Source: Streptosporangium saharense (lineage in GTDB: Bacteria > Actinomycetota > Actinomycetes > Streptosporangiales > Streptosporangiaceae). From it: a stretch of 64,000 nt of DNA. The stretch spans positions 62,001-126,000 of the forward strand of contig NZ_JACHJP010000013.1 of NCBI RefSeq assembly GCF_014203715.1, written 5' to 3'. The translations under genes and the position numbers were made by a program. The notes beneath the pieces are model-generated. The model ran no database searches. It was not told where the DNA came from and saw nothing but the letters and a program-made list of their open reading frames with translations. Of the stretch, positions 42,959-51,194 are shown piece after piece; positions within the stretch are counted from its first letter, which is position 1, and every line of letters begins with the position of its first letter.

Positions 42959-43392
42959 GCGTCGACACCACCGCCGTCGAGACGGTCAACCAGGCGTTCT
43001 ACACCGCGATCGAGAACGCCGACCTCGACCGTATGACCGAGATCTGGGCCGAGGACCTCGAAGGTGAGCAGGTGAGCTGCGTGCACCCGGGGTGGCCGAT
43101 CATCAACGGCCGCCAGGAGGTGCTGCGCTCCTGGGCACTGATCATGGCCAACACCCCCTACATCCAGTTCGTGCTGACCGACGTCAACGTCATGGTGCTC
43201 GGTGACGTGGCGATCCTCACCTGCGAGGAGAACATCCTCACCGCGGGTGACGAGGGCGACTCCAGCTTCGCGGCGGGCAAGGTCGTGGCGAGCAACACCT
43301 TCGTCAGGACGTCCGGCGGATGGCGGCTCTGGCTGCACCACGGATCTCCTGTCTTGCAGGGCGAGGACGACGAGGAGGAGGAAGCCGCGTGA
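42955..43392 (+). CDS. NTF2/SnoaL-like protein of the folate operon
   Basis: A 145-aa protein with the cone-shaped NTF2-like fold (VNQAFYTAIENADLDRMTEIWAEDL … CVHPGWPIINGRQEVLRSWALIM … VRTSGGWRLWLHHGSPVL, in pieces) and an acidic tail. A gene of this type sits between folP and folB in many actinomycetes; no reaction is established. It overlaps folP and folB by ATGA/GTGA junctions, so all are one translational chain. Confidence 0.87.
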   Translation: MSVDTTAVETVNQAFYTAIENADLDRMTEIWAEDLEGEQVSCVHPGWPIINGRQEVLRSWALIMANTPYIQFVLTDVNVMVLGDVAILTCEENILTAGDEGDSSFAAGKVVASNTFVRTSGGWRLWLHHGSPVLQGEDDEEEEAA

Positions 43393-43751
43393 CGGACCGG
43401 ATCAGCGTCAGGGGCCTGAGGGTGCGGGGGCGCCACGGTGTGCTGGCCGCCGAGCGGGAGCTCGGCCAGGAATTCGTGGTGGACGTCACACTCCTCCTCG
43501 ACACCGCCCCGGCCGCCGCCGGCGACGACCTCGCCAAGACCGTTGATTACGGAGAGCTCGCCCAGGACCTGGTGAAGGTCGTCGAGGGCGAGCCGGTGAA
43601 CCTGATCGAGACGCTGGCCCAGCGCCTGGCGGACGTCTGCCTGGCCCGTGAGCTGGTGCTCTCCGCCGAGGTGAGCGTGCACAAACCCGCCGCCCCCATC
43701 CCGTTGCCGTTCGACGACGTGGTTGTGACGATCAACAGGAGCCGCTCATGA
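43389..43751 (+). CDS. folB: Dihydroneopterin aldolase
   Basis: The 120-aa enzyme cleaves dihydroneopterin to 6-hydroxymethyl-dihydropterin and glycolaldehyde. Conserved segments are present: ISVRGLRVRGRHGVLAAERE, LGQEFVVDVTL, VDYGELA (in TVDYGELAQ), the active-site NLIETLAQRLAD and SVHKPAAPIP with the catalytic Lys. GTG 43389 overlaps the previous stop; its own stop overlaps folK. Confidence 0.95.
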   Translation: MTDRISVRGLRVRGRHGVLAAERELGQEFVVDVTLLLDTAPAAAGDDLAKTVDYGELAQDLVKVVEGEPVNLIETLAQRLADVCLARELVLSAEVSVHKPAAPIPLPFDDVVVTINRSRS

Positions 43752-44245
43752 AGGTCGTGCTGGCCCTCGGAAGCAATCTGGGCGACCGTTTCGACACGCT
43801 TCAGGGCGCGCTCGACGCGCTGTTCGACTCCTCGGAACTGGAGTTCGTCGAGGTCTCCCCGGTCTACGAGACCGACCCGGTCGGGGGTCCCGAGCAGGGG
43901 CCGTACCTCAACGCCGTGGTGATCGCCTCCAGCAGCCTGGAGCCCATGGCGCTCCTCGAACGTGCTCTGAGCGCGGAGAACGCCTTCGGCAGGGTCCGCG
44001 AGATGCGCTGGGGCCCGCGCACCCTGGACGTCGACCTGATCACGGTCGGAGACCTCGTCTCCGACGACCCCGAGCTGACACTGCCGCACCCCAGGGCGCA
44101 CGAGCGCGCCTTCGTGCTGGTCCCCTGGTCCCGGATCGACCCGGACGCCGCACTTGGCGGGCGTCCGATCACGGAGCTGCTCGCCGACCTCGACCAGTCT
44201 TATGTACGGCTTCGCCCCGACCTGACCCTCCAGAGGCCGGAGTGA
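43748..44245 (+). CDS. folK: HPPK, 2-amino-4-hydroxy-6-hydroxymethyldihydropteridine diphosphokinase
   Basis: The 165-aa kinase transfers pyrophosphate from ATP to hydroxymethyl-dihydropterin, giving the folP substrate. Motifs ALGSNLGDR at the start, VSPVYETDPVGGPEQGPYLNAVV (in pieces), RWGPRTLDVDLI and LPHPRAHERAFVLVPW are complete. ATG 43748 overlaps the folB stop; GTG 44242 of the next gene overlaps its own stop. Confidence 0.96.
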   Translation: MKVVLALGSNLGDRFDTLQGALDALFDSSELEFVEVSPVYETDPVGGPEQGPYLNAVVIASSSLEPMALLERALSAENAFGRVREMRWGPRTLDVDLITVGDLVSDDPELTLPHPRAHERAFVLVPWSRIDPDAALGGRPITELLADLDQSYVRLRPDLTLQRPE

Positions 44246-44691
44246 AGCCGAGCCGCCCGGGCGTGCTCGTCGGTGTCTTCATCGTGTGCGCGATCCTGTC
44301 GTGGGCGCTGCTGAAGCCGCTCTACTCGTCCCTGCCGAGGGTGCCGTGGACGGCGATCCCCACGGTGCTGCTGCTGGCGCTCGGCGAGGCCTACAGCGGG
44401 TGGATGACCCGGGCGAGGATCGAACGCAGACCCGGCACCAAGCCCGTCGAACCACTCGCGGTCGCCCGCCTCGCGGCCCTGGCCAAGGCGTCGGCGTACG
44501 CGGGAGCGGTCTTCGGCGGCATGTTCGCCGGATTCACCCTCTACACCGCCGAACTCCTGGAACAGGAAACCCCCCGCCAGGACTTCCTGATCGCAGGCGG
44601 CTCATTCATCTCCTGCGTCCTCCTGATCCTCGCCGCCCTCTACCTCGAACACTGCTGCAAGGTGCCGAAGGACTCAGAAGAGGAGAGGTAG
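44242..44691 (+). CDS. DUF3180 membrane protein
   Basis: A 149-aa protein with four transmembrane helices (VGVFIVCAILSWALL, WTAIPTVLLLALGEAYSGW, AYAGAVFGGMFAGFTLYTAEL, FLIAGGSFISCVLLILAALYL). DUF3180 proteins follow folK in most actinomycetes; the function is unknown. GTG 44242 overlaps the folK stop. It ends the folate chain and is followed by repeat elements. Confidence 0.9.
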   Translation: MKPSRPGVLVGVFIVCAILSWALLKPLYSSLPRVPWTAIPTVLLLALGEAYSGWMTRARIERRPGTKPVEPLAVARLAALAKASAYAGAVFGGMFAGFTLYTAELLEQETPRQDFLIAGGSFISCVLLILAALYLEHCCKVPKDSEEER

Positions 44692-44738
44692 TTTTTGCGC
44701 CGCCTGCAGTGCTTTTTTGCGACGCCTGCGGCGTCGCG

Positions 44739-44827
44739 GGCTTGGGCGCCTGAAGTCGGCTCTTTCCCTCGTCGTTCGTCCGCTTCGCTCCCTCACTCCT
44801 CAGTCCAATCGCCGACGCGCCCAAGCC
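44739..44827 (+). repeat. 89-bp inverted-repeat-bounded element, copy 1
   Basis: It is bounded by GGCTTGGGCGC (44739-44749) and GCGCCCAAGCC (44817-44827), a perfect 11-bp terminal inverted repeat. The interior contains CTTTCCCTCGTCGTTCGTCC and CCTCAGTCCAATCGCCGACG. It is preceded by a small dyad GACGC/GCGTC (44721-44735). It lies in the gap after the DUF3180 gene. Near-identical copies occur at 45848-45936 and, inverted, at 47638-47727. Confidence 0.8.
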
Positions 44828-44922
44828 GGACACTCCTCACGCACGGCGCCGGTACCCCAAACCCTTCACTCTGGGCGCCGGGGGAGTCTGAAGCCTTTCA
44901 GGGGTGATGGGCGTTTTCGGTG

Positions 44923-45810
44923 TCACCAGGGGCGTTTGTCGGTTGGGGGTGGGTTGATGGTGTCGCCGTCCCAGCCCAGGCGGTGGTCTAGGGGGATTTC
45001 CATGATCTCAAGTTCTTCGTCGGCCAGGAGCGCCGTGACGCACTCCGCGCTGCCGCCGATGTAGGTGGACATCAGGTCCACGTCGGTGGCGACGCACCAG
45101 GCGCGGTCCTGCGGCCACCACAGGCTGGCGTACCGGCCCCACCACGAGATGTCGGAGAACGAGGTGGTCGCGGCCCGCAGCGGTCCCTCCAGGAGCAGCA
45201 TCGACCGCGCGGGCATCTCGACCCTGGGGATCTCCTCATCCTCCACAGGGAGATTGAGGTCGCCGAAGCCCTCCCAGACGGCGAACCAGCACTGTTCAGG
45301 GGTGGTGGTGTGCGGGGCGAGCAGGTGGGCCAGCCGGGTGACCTGCCGCAGCGGCAGCGTCCCCTCCTCGGGCGGACGGTTCCAGATGCCCGGCTGCTCG
45401 TCATTGAAGAAGCTCCACGAACCGGTGACGTACGGCCACTGCATCCCGGGATGGGGAACACGCCCGTTGGCAAGGGCCACCTCCCGCCAGGAGATCTCCT
45501 GCTCGACGCCGTCCACGGTCTTGAGCGGCGGATGGAACAGCCGAACATAGGCCGCGAAGACCGGCGGCAACATGCACCCCACGGTGTTCTCGTTGAAGGA
45601 GAGCGCGGCGGAAACGGCCCAGTCGGCGGGCCGTACATCGGTGCACAGGGTCAGCTCACCGACGGTGAAAGGCTCGCTGTACCCCTTCGCGTCACCCGGC
45701 AGCTTCGGAGCCTTGGGCGCGATCCCGGGCCGAGGCTGTATCGCTTCTGTGCCGCCTTCGGCGTCGCGGGCTTGGGCGCCTGCGAGGCGGTCTCTTCCCT
45801 CGTCGTTCAT
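44923..45810 (-). CDS. Conserved actinobacterial protein of unknown function, N-terminus altered by repeats
   Basis: The recognisable part (about 250 residues: YVRLFHPPLKTVDGVEQEIS … QWPYVTGSWSFFNDEQPGIW … TPEQCWFAVWEGFGDL … YIGGSAECVTALLADEELE) is a soluble protein seen in many actinomycetes without known function. The frame continues upstream to GTG 45948 through two copies of the inverted-repeat element, so repeat sequence is read as protein (…EGAKRTNDEGKSRPGAPKP…). ATG 45810, with AAAGGGG upstream, still includes part of a repeat. The native start is uncertain and may lie near 45700. Confidence 0.65.
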   Translation of the reverse strand: MNDEGRDRLAGAQARDAEGGTEAIQPRPGIAPKAPKLPGDAKGYSEPFTVGELTLCTDVRPADWAVSAALSFNENTVGCMLPPVFAAYVRLFHPPLKTVDGVEQEISWREVALANGRVPHPGMQWPYVTGSWSFFNDEQPGIWNRPPEEGTLPLRQVTRLAHLLAPHTTTPEQCWFAVWEGFGDLNLPVEDEEIPRVEMPARSMLLLEGPLRAATTSFSDISWWGRYASLWWPQDRAWCVATDVDLMSTYIGGSAECVTALLADEELEIMEIPLDHRLGWDGDTINPPPTDKRPW

Positions 45811-45936
45811 CCGCTCTGCCCCTTTGCTCCGCCTGGCGGCGTCGCGGGGCTTGGGCGCCCCGGGTCGGCTCTTTCCCTCGTCGTTCGTCCGCTTCGCTCC
45901 CTCTCTCCTCAGTCCAATCGCCGACGCGCCCAAGCC
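45769..45936 (+). repeat. Inverted-repeat element, copies 2 (partial) and 3 (complete)
   Basis: Copy 2 begins with GGCTTGGGCGC at 45769 and is truncated near 45840. Copy 3 is complete, 45848 (GGCTTGGGCGC) to 45936 (GCGCCCAAGCC), 89 bp. Both are preceded by a GGCGTCGCG motif as in copy 1. They lie inside, and in frame with, the upstream part of the hypothetical minus-strand gene. Confidence 0.8.
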
Positions 45937-45965
45937 GAAACTCTTCACGCGCGGCGTCGGGACGC

Positions 45966-47213
45966 TCAGTCAAACTCTGCACTCCGGACATCCTTGGTAT
46001 CCAAGGCTTTTTCACCCGGCGCCTTTGTGGGAGCCGATTTCGCGGTGGGGATGAGGAACGCGAAAAAGGCTGTCGCCAGGGCCGCTGTGGGTGGGATGAG
46101 GAAGGCGGCGGGGGTGTGGAAGTGGTCGATCACCGCGCCTGCGAGGGCGCCGCCCAGGGCGTAGCCGCCGAGGAGGAAGGAGGTGGTCCAGGCGATGGCC
46201 TCGGAGAGGCGGGAGGTGGGCGTCAGCCGTTCGACCAGGGTGAAGGCCGCGATCGTGGCGGGGGCGGCGGTGAACGCGAGCAGGGTCACGGCCACGCCGA
46301 CCAGGATGACCGCCCCAGAGGGGACGGTGGCCGCCAGGGGAAGACAGACGCTGAGGGCCGCCGTGGCCAGGGCGGCGAGCCGTACCAGACGGTGGGGAGG
46401 GAGGGCGACGGCGCCGACGACCAGCGCGGCCAGGACCGAGGCCGCCGCCACGGCGCCGAGCACCAGGCCGCTCAGCCCTGGCGCCCCCTGCTCCGAGCAG
46501 AACGCGACGACCGTGACGTTGACGCTCCCGGACAGGAGGCCAAGCCCGGCCGAGGTGAGACAGACCGGCCCAAGCCGTGACACCCTCAGGGGGTCACCTG
46601 CCCGTTGTCCCCGGGGTTTGGGGGATGGTTGTGTACGGCGCTGCACCGCGAACAGCGTCGTCCCGGCGAAGCCGCAGCCGATCGCCACGACGAGACCCAC
46701 CAGCGGGGAGAAGGCGGTGGCCAGGAGGGTGGCCAGGGGTGGGCCGAAGACCGCGCAGAGGTCCTCGACCAGCGACTCAAGGGCGTAGGCGGCCCGCAGC
46801 TCTGGCCGGTCCCCGAGCAGCGCGCTCCACCTGGCCCGCGCGTAGGCCCCGACCAGCGGTGAGGTGGCGCCACCCGCCGCCGCGCACAGTTGCGGGAACG
46901 GCGAGGGAAGGTCCGAGGTCACCGCGAGCACCATCGCGACCTTGGCGGCCAGGTTCACCAGGGAGAGCGGCAGCAGTACGGCCCGCTGCCCGTGCCGGTC
47001 GACCAACCGTGCCTGGAAGGGACTGACGACGGCGGCGAGAAAGACATAGGCGGCGGTGACCTGCCCGGCCAGCGCGTACGACCCCCGCTCCGCGAACAGC
47101 AGCAGGATCAGACTCAGCCCCATCATCGAGGCCGGCACCCTGGCCAACAGCCCCGCCCCACTGAAGGCGAGAGCCCCAGGCAGAGCCAGAATCGTCCGGT
47201 ACGGCGCCAGCAA
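45966..47213 (-). CDS. MFS transporter
   Basis: The 415-aa protein has about 12 transmembrane helices, with motif SPFQARLVDRHGQRAVLLP in the 2-3 loop typical of the major facilitator superfamily and a charged C-terminal tail. The substrate is unknown. TTG 47213 is supported by GGGAGGGGCC immediately upstream and by the hydrophobic first helix. The gene is framed on both sides by the dispersed repeats, and its 3' end lies 18 bases from the upstream limit of the neighbouring hypothetical frame. Confidence 0.85.
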   Translation of the reverse strand: MLAPYRTILALPGALAFSGAGLLARVPASMMGLSLILLLFAERGSYALAGQVTAAYVFLAAVVSPFQARLVDRHGQRAVLLPLSLVNLAAKVAMVLAVTSDLPSPFPQLCAAAGGATSPLVGAYARARWSALLGDRPELRAAYALESLVEDLCAVFGPPLATLLATAFSPLVGLVVAIGCGFAGTTLFAVQRRTQPSPKPRGQRAGDPLRVSRLGPVCLTSAGLGLLSGSVNVTVVAFCSEQGAPGLSGLVLGAVAAASVLAALVVGAVALPPHRLVRLAALATAALSVCLPLAATVPSGAVILVGVAVTLLAFTAAPATIAAFTLVERLTPTSRLSEAIAWTTSFLLGGYALGGALAGAVIDHFHTPAAFLIPPTAALATAFFAFLIPTAKSAPTKAPGEKALDTKDVRSAEFD

Positions 47214-47342
47214 GGCCCCTCCCGCGTCATATGGATCTTCGATCCTACGTAGGGACGGTCCTTCCGGTTCGAAACCGGATCACGGGTTCGGGGGGTTAGG
47301 TCCTGTTTCGACGTCCGGTAGACGAGTCGATCGACCAAGGGC

Positions 47343-47595
47343 GATCAGTACCGAAGACCACACCATCCAGGAAGCCCAGCCCGAACCCATCGTCGATGAG
47401 GGGGTCGGGGTTATCGGCGCCAAGCGTGAAGGGTTTCGGCTTGAGCGCGTCGGTCTCCGGACTGAGGGTGATCAGTACCGAAGACCACGCCATTCGGGAA
47501 AACCGCCCGAACCCATCGTCGATGAAGGGGTCGGAGTTATCGGCGCCAAGCGTGAGGAGTTTCCGCTTGTGCTTTACCGGCGCCAAGTGTGAGGA
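47343..47595 (+). repeat. 127-bp tandem duplication
   Basis: A unit starting GATCAGTACCGAAGACCAC at 47343 recurs at 47470. Both contain CCCGAACCCATCGTCGATG and TTATCGGCGCCAAGCGTGA. The unit ends in a degenerate version of the inverted-repeat element (GAGCGCGTCGG … GGACTGAGG). No coding sense is evident, although short frames run through both units. Confidence 0.8.
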
Positions 47596-47600
47596 GTGTC

Positions 47601-47808
47601 GGCTTGGGCGCGTCGGCGATTGGACTGAGGAGTGACCGGCTTGGGCGCGTCGGTGAGCTGGACTGAGGAGTGACGGAGCGCAGCGGAGGAACGACGAGGG
47701 AAGTCACCGACTCAGGGCGCCCAAGCCCCGCGATGCCGCCAGGCGTCGCAAAGAGGCAGGGCAGCGGATGAGCGACGAGGGAAAGAGCCGACTTGAGGCG
47801 CCCAAGCC
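47601..47808 (-). repeat. Inverted-repeat element, copies 4 and 5 (opposite orientation)
   Basis: A complete copy spans 47638 (GGCTTGGGCGC) to 47727 (GCGCCCAAGCC), 90 bp. A solo end GGCTTGGGCGC lies at 47601-47611 with CGGCGATTGGACTGAGGAG after it. A further variant ends at GCGCCCAAGCC 47798-47808, followed by a GC hairpin CGCCGCC/GGCGGCG before the TetR stop. With copies 1-3 this brackets the 45.0-47.2 kb gene pair. Confidence 0.78.
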
Positions 47809-47829
47809 CGCGCCGCCGCAGGCGGCGCT

Positions 47830-48414
47830 TTAGAAAGGGGCCTCCATGTGATCAAGCACCTGTTTCATCACTTCGTGGAGGGGGCGGGGTTCCTGTTCGT
47901 CGGTCCACATGTGGGTGGCGATGCGGAGGGCGACGAGGAAGCCCGCCGCCAGGACGCGGGGCCGTACCGGATCGGCTGTGCCGTCGCGGTCGGTGATGGC
48001 CTGGACCAGCTCGCGTTCCAGGGCCGCGTGGTTGGCGAGTTGCCTGGCCAGCAGGGCGGGGTGGCGTTTGGCGAGGCGGGCGCGCACCGCCCAGGCGACC
48101 TCGGGTTCGCCGAGCTCGCCATAGAGGTCTCGTACGGCTCCGCGCAGCGCCTGCCAGGCGGGTTCCTCGGGAGGCCGGGAGCGGACGCGTTCGACGAGGA
48201 GCCTGATGCGCTGCTCGTCGCCGTACAGGAGGGCGTCCTCCTTGCCGGCGAAGTAGTTGGAGAAGGTCCGCCGGGAGATGTTGGCGGCGTCGGCGATGGC
48301 CTCGACGGTGACGTTGTCCAGGCCGTGTTCGGCGCACAGCCGTAACGCGGCCTCGTGGACGGCCTGCCGGGTCTCGGCCTTCTTGCGCTCGCGCAGTCCT
48401 GCGGTGCTCTCCAT
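47830..48414 (-). CDS. TetR-family regulator
   Basis: A 194-aa repressor with a classical N-terminal helix-turn-helix (LDNVTVEAIADAANISRRTFSNYFAGKEDALLYGD in pieces, about 32-66) and a helical C-domain like AcrR/BM3R1-type efflux regulators. It is divergent from a 14-TM drug exporter (135 bases between the starts), whose expression it most likely represses. Confidence 0.92.
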   Translation of the reverse strand: MESTAGLRERKKAETRQAVHEAALRLCAEHGLDNVTVEAIADAANISRRTFSNYFAGKEDALLYGDEQRIRLLVERVRSRPPEEPAWQALRGAVRDLYGELGEPEVAWAVRARLAKRHPALLARQLANHAALERELVQAITDRDGTADPVRPRVLAAGFLVALRIATHMWTDEQEPRPLHEVMKQVLDHMEAPF

Positions 48415-48443
48415 GGCACCAGTATCTTACTCTCCGGGAAGAG

Positions 48444-48475
48444 ATGCCCAGTGCGCAAACTTTCCCAGTGGGCAT
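48444..48475. promoter_or_regulatory. Operator candidate between TetR gene and DHA2 exporter
   Basis: Inverted arms ATGCCCA (48444-48450) and TGGGCAT (48469-48475) are 18 bases apart, with CCCAGTG also occurring as a direct repeat within. The site is central in the divergent gap. Confidence 0.5.
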
Positions 48476-48549
48476 GTATGGTGTCACGGTCATCCCGTTT
48501 CCCCCGCTTTGGAGGTGTGCGCGTGGGCGCCCACACAGAGACCGCTCGA

Positions 48550-50079
48550 ATGAGCCATCGTCAGATCCTGGAGGCGTTGAGCGGTCTGCTGCTCGTCCTG
48601 TTCGTCGCGATGATCAGCAGCACGATCGTGTCCGTGGCGCTTCCGCAGATCATCGGCGCGCTCAACGGCACCCAGTCGCAGTACACGTGGGTGGTCACGG
48701 CCTCGCTGCTCGCCTCGACGGCCTCGACGCCGATCTGGGGGAAGCTCGCCGACCTGTTCAGCAAGAAACTGCTGCTGCAGGTCTCCATCGTCATCTTCAT
48801 GGTCAGCTCGCTGGCCTGCGGGTTCGCGCAGAACACCGCCCAGCTCATCGCCTTCCGCGCCGTGCAGGGCCTGGGCATGGGCGCGTTGCAGGTCCTGGTG
48901 CAGGTCATCATCGCCGCGATGATCAGCCCCAAGGAGCGAGGACGCTACAACGGCTACCTCGGCGGTGTCATGGCCGTGGCGACCGTGGCCGGGCCGCTGC
49001 TCGGCGGCCTGATCGCCGACACCTCCTGGCTCGGCTGGCGCTGGTGCTTCTTCGTGGCGGTGCCGTTCACCGTGGTCGCCTTCGCCCTGCTGCACAAGAC
49101 GCTGCGCGTGGTGACCGTGCGCCGTACCGACGTGAAGATCGACTACGCGGGCGCCACGCTGATCGCCGCCGGGGTCAGCGTCCTGCTGATCTGGGTCACC
49201 TTCGTCGGCAACTCCTTCGACTGGCTGTCCTGGCAGACCGCGGCCATGGCCGGGGGCGGCGTGCTGCTCCTGGTGCTGGCCACCCTGGTCGAGTCACGCG
49301 TCGCCGAGCCGGTCGTTCCGCTGAGGATCATTCGTCGTCGCACCCCGGCCCTGGCCATCCTGGCGAGCCTCGCGGTCGGCATGGCCATGTTCGGCGGCGC
49401 GGTCTTCCTGGGGCAGTACTTCCAGATCGGCCGTGGCTACAGCCCGACCGAGGCGGGGCTGCTCACGATCCCCATGATGCTCGGTGTGCTGGTCTCCTCG
49501 ACCGTCTCCGGGCGGATGATCTCCAAGAGTGGGCACGTCAAGCCGTACATCGTGACCGGGGCGATCGTGCTCACGATCGGGTTCCTCGTGCTGTCCACGA
49601 TGGACCACCAGACCTCACTGCTGATCATCGCCGCCGCCATGGTGCTGGTCGGCGCCGGGGTCGGCATGTCGATGCAGAACCTCGTGCTGGCCATCCAGAA
49701 CACCGTCTCGCTGAGCGAACTGGGCGCGGCCAGCGGCGCGATCACCTTCTTCCGCTCCCTCGGCGGCACCATCGGCGTCTCGGTCCTCGGCGCCGTCCTG
49801 GCCAACCAGGTCGCGACCGGCATCGCCGAGGGCCTGGCCAAGGCCGGGATCACGACCCCGGCCACCGGGGGCGGACGCAGCACCCTCAACATCCAGGCCC
49901 TGCCTGAGCCGATCAAGGAGATCGTCCGTGCGGCGTACGGCGACGCCACCGGCCACATCTTCCTCGTCTCCGCCGCGGTCGCCCTGGTCGGCGTCGTCGC
50001 CGCCCTGTTCCTCAAGCCCATCAGGCTGCGCGACAGCGTGGACCTGCCCGCCGAGAAGGAGGCCGTGGCGGCGGGTTAG
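48550..50079 (+). CDS. DHA2-family (EmrB/QacA) MFS multidrug exporter
   Basis: The 509-aa protein has 14 predicted transmembrane helices. Motifs include TASLLASTASTPIWGKLADLF (loop 2-3), LQVSIVIFMVSSLACGFAQN, and the helix 5 motif GPLLGGLIAD characteristic of drug:proton antiporters. ATG 48550 begins MSHRQILEALSGLLLVLF; an upstream GTG (48523) is in frame. It is likely induced by its substrate through the divergent TetR protein. Its stop overlaps the convergent acyltransferase stop (TTAG). Confidence 0.92.
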   Translation: MSHRQILEALSGLLLVLFVAMISSTIVSVALPQIIGALNGTQSQYTWVVTASLLASTASTPIWGKLADLFSKKLLLQVSIVIFMVSSLACGFAQNTAQLIAFRAVQGLGMGALQVLVQVIIAAMISPKERGRYNGYLGGVMAVATVAGPLLGGLIADTSWLGWRWCFFVAVPFTVVAFALLHKTLRVVTVRRTDVKIDYAGATLIAAGVSVLLIWVTFVGNSFDWLSWQTAAMAGGGVLLLVLATLVESRVAEPVVPLRIIRRRTPALAILASLAVGMAMFGGAVFLGQYFQIGRGYSPTEAGLLTIPMMLGVLVSSTVSGRMISKSGHVKPYIVTGAIVLTIGFLVLSTMDHQTSLLIIAAAMVLVGAGVGMSMQNLVLAIQNTVSLSELGAASGAITFFRSLGGTIGVSVLGAVLANQVATGIAEGLAKAGITTPATGGGRSTLNIQALPEPIKEIVRAAYGDATGHIFLVSAAVALVGVVAALFLKPIRLRDSVDLPAEKEAVAAG

Positions 50080-51185
50080 GCCGCCGAGTTCCTGCGGCCG
50101 AAGATCAACAGGAACGGGATCGTGCACAGTAGCGGTCCGGCTATCGCCAGGGGGCGTTCCAGCCACCAGATCAGGGTTGGGGGGACCTGGCTGCCGGGTG
50201 GGGAGCCGGTCAGGCCCCAGAAGACGCCGTTCAGGATCGCCATGCCGGTGGTGTGGAACAGGAAGAGCTGAAGCGCGAAGCGGTTGATCGTGGTGTTGAC
50301 CCACTGCCAGCGGGGCCGTTCCAGCAAGCGTTCCATCGCGGGCCGCAGCACCTCGACCAGGCCGATCTGGAAGACCAGCAGGGCCACGATGACGAAGGTC
50401 GGGGGCGCCATGTTCGACAGCTTGTCGCCGGGCACCCCGACCATCGAGCCCGGGTAGATGCCCGAGTAGACCAGGCCGACCAGGGAGAACAGGCCCGTCC
50501 ACAGGGTCGCGACGTCCAGTCTTCTGGGCATCGCGACCATCCGGTCGTAGAAGAACCCGGCCTGGTGGGCCAGGCCCCAGACGATGACCATGTTGAGCCA
50601 GCCGATCGCCTCAAGGCCGTACCGCAGCCGCAGCACGTCGACCACCAGCGCCGCGCCGCCCAGCCAGATGAGCACGAGCACGTCGAAGCGCTGATGCAGC
50701 CACAGCATCACCGGCAGCAGGGCAACCAGCATCAGGTAGACGCCGATGAACCACAGCGGGCTCAGCACCAGGAGTACGGCCCTGCCGATCCACGGCACGT
50801 CGAAGATCCACCAGATGACCGCACCGAAGACGAGCCACGCGAAGGACAGCGCAAGCGCCGGGATCGCCAGGGCCCGGATGCGCCGCCACACGAAGGCGCC
50901 GATGCCGACCCCGCGCTCACAGGCGCGGTTCCACGACATCAGGTGGACGTATCCACCCACGTAGAAGAAGAGCGGCAGCACCTGGAACAGCCAGGTGAGA
51001 ATCCACAGACCCGAGGTGAAGCCGAGAGGGCTCGTCGGGGAGGGCCCGTCGGGACCCCACTGCAGGATCGTGAACGCCCAGTGCCAGACCACGACGACGA
51101 TCAGGCTGACCGCGCGGAGCCAGTCGACGTACTTGTCCCGCTTCGGGCCGTCGGTGCGGGACGTGGCGTCCACGCGCTCGCTCAT
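50076..51185 (-). CDS. Acyltransferase-3 family membrane protein
   Basis: The 369-aa protein has about ten transmembrane helices. The first (YVDWLRAVSLIVVVVWHWAF) carries the DxxR and His residues conserved in acyltransferase-3 enzymes, which O-acylate sugars, lipids or antibiotics at the membrane. The acceptor is unknown. It ends in a 4-base stop overlap with the exporter gene, and its start is 10 bases from the nuoD stop, so it may be co-transcribed with nuoD. Confidence 0.87.
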   Translation of the reverse strand: MSERVDATSRTDGPKRDKYVDWLRAVSLIVVVVWHWAFTILQWGPDGPSPTSPLGFTSGLWILTWLFQVLPLFFYVGGYVHLMSWNRACERGVGIGAFVWRRIRALAIPALALSFAWLVFGAVIWWIFDVPWIGRAVLLVLSPLWFIGVYLMLVALLPVMLWLHQRFDVLVLIWLGGAALVVDVLRLRYGLEAIGWLNMVIVWGLAHQAGFFYDRMVAMPRRLDVATLWTGLFSLVGLVYSGIYPGSMVGVPGDKLSNMAPPTFVIVALLVFQIGLVEVLRPAMERLLERPRWQWVNTTINRFALQLFLFHTTGMAILNGVFWGLTGSPPGSQVPPTLIWWLERPLAIAGPLLCTIPFLLIFGRRNSAA

Positions 51186-51194
51186 GTGCCCCCT

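Noticed and set aside
45692-46015. Minus-strand ORF with EERGSEADERRGKEPT
   Set aside because: It is the dispersed repeat read in a second frame and overlaps the end of the MFS gene; it is treated as evidence about the repeat and not as a gene.
47123-47830. Several short ORFs through the repeat region
   Set aside because: They are open frames created by the repeated units themselves; none has a conserved domain or a good ribosome site.
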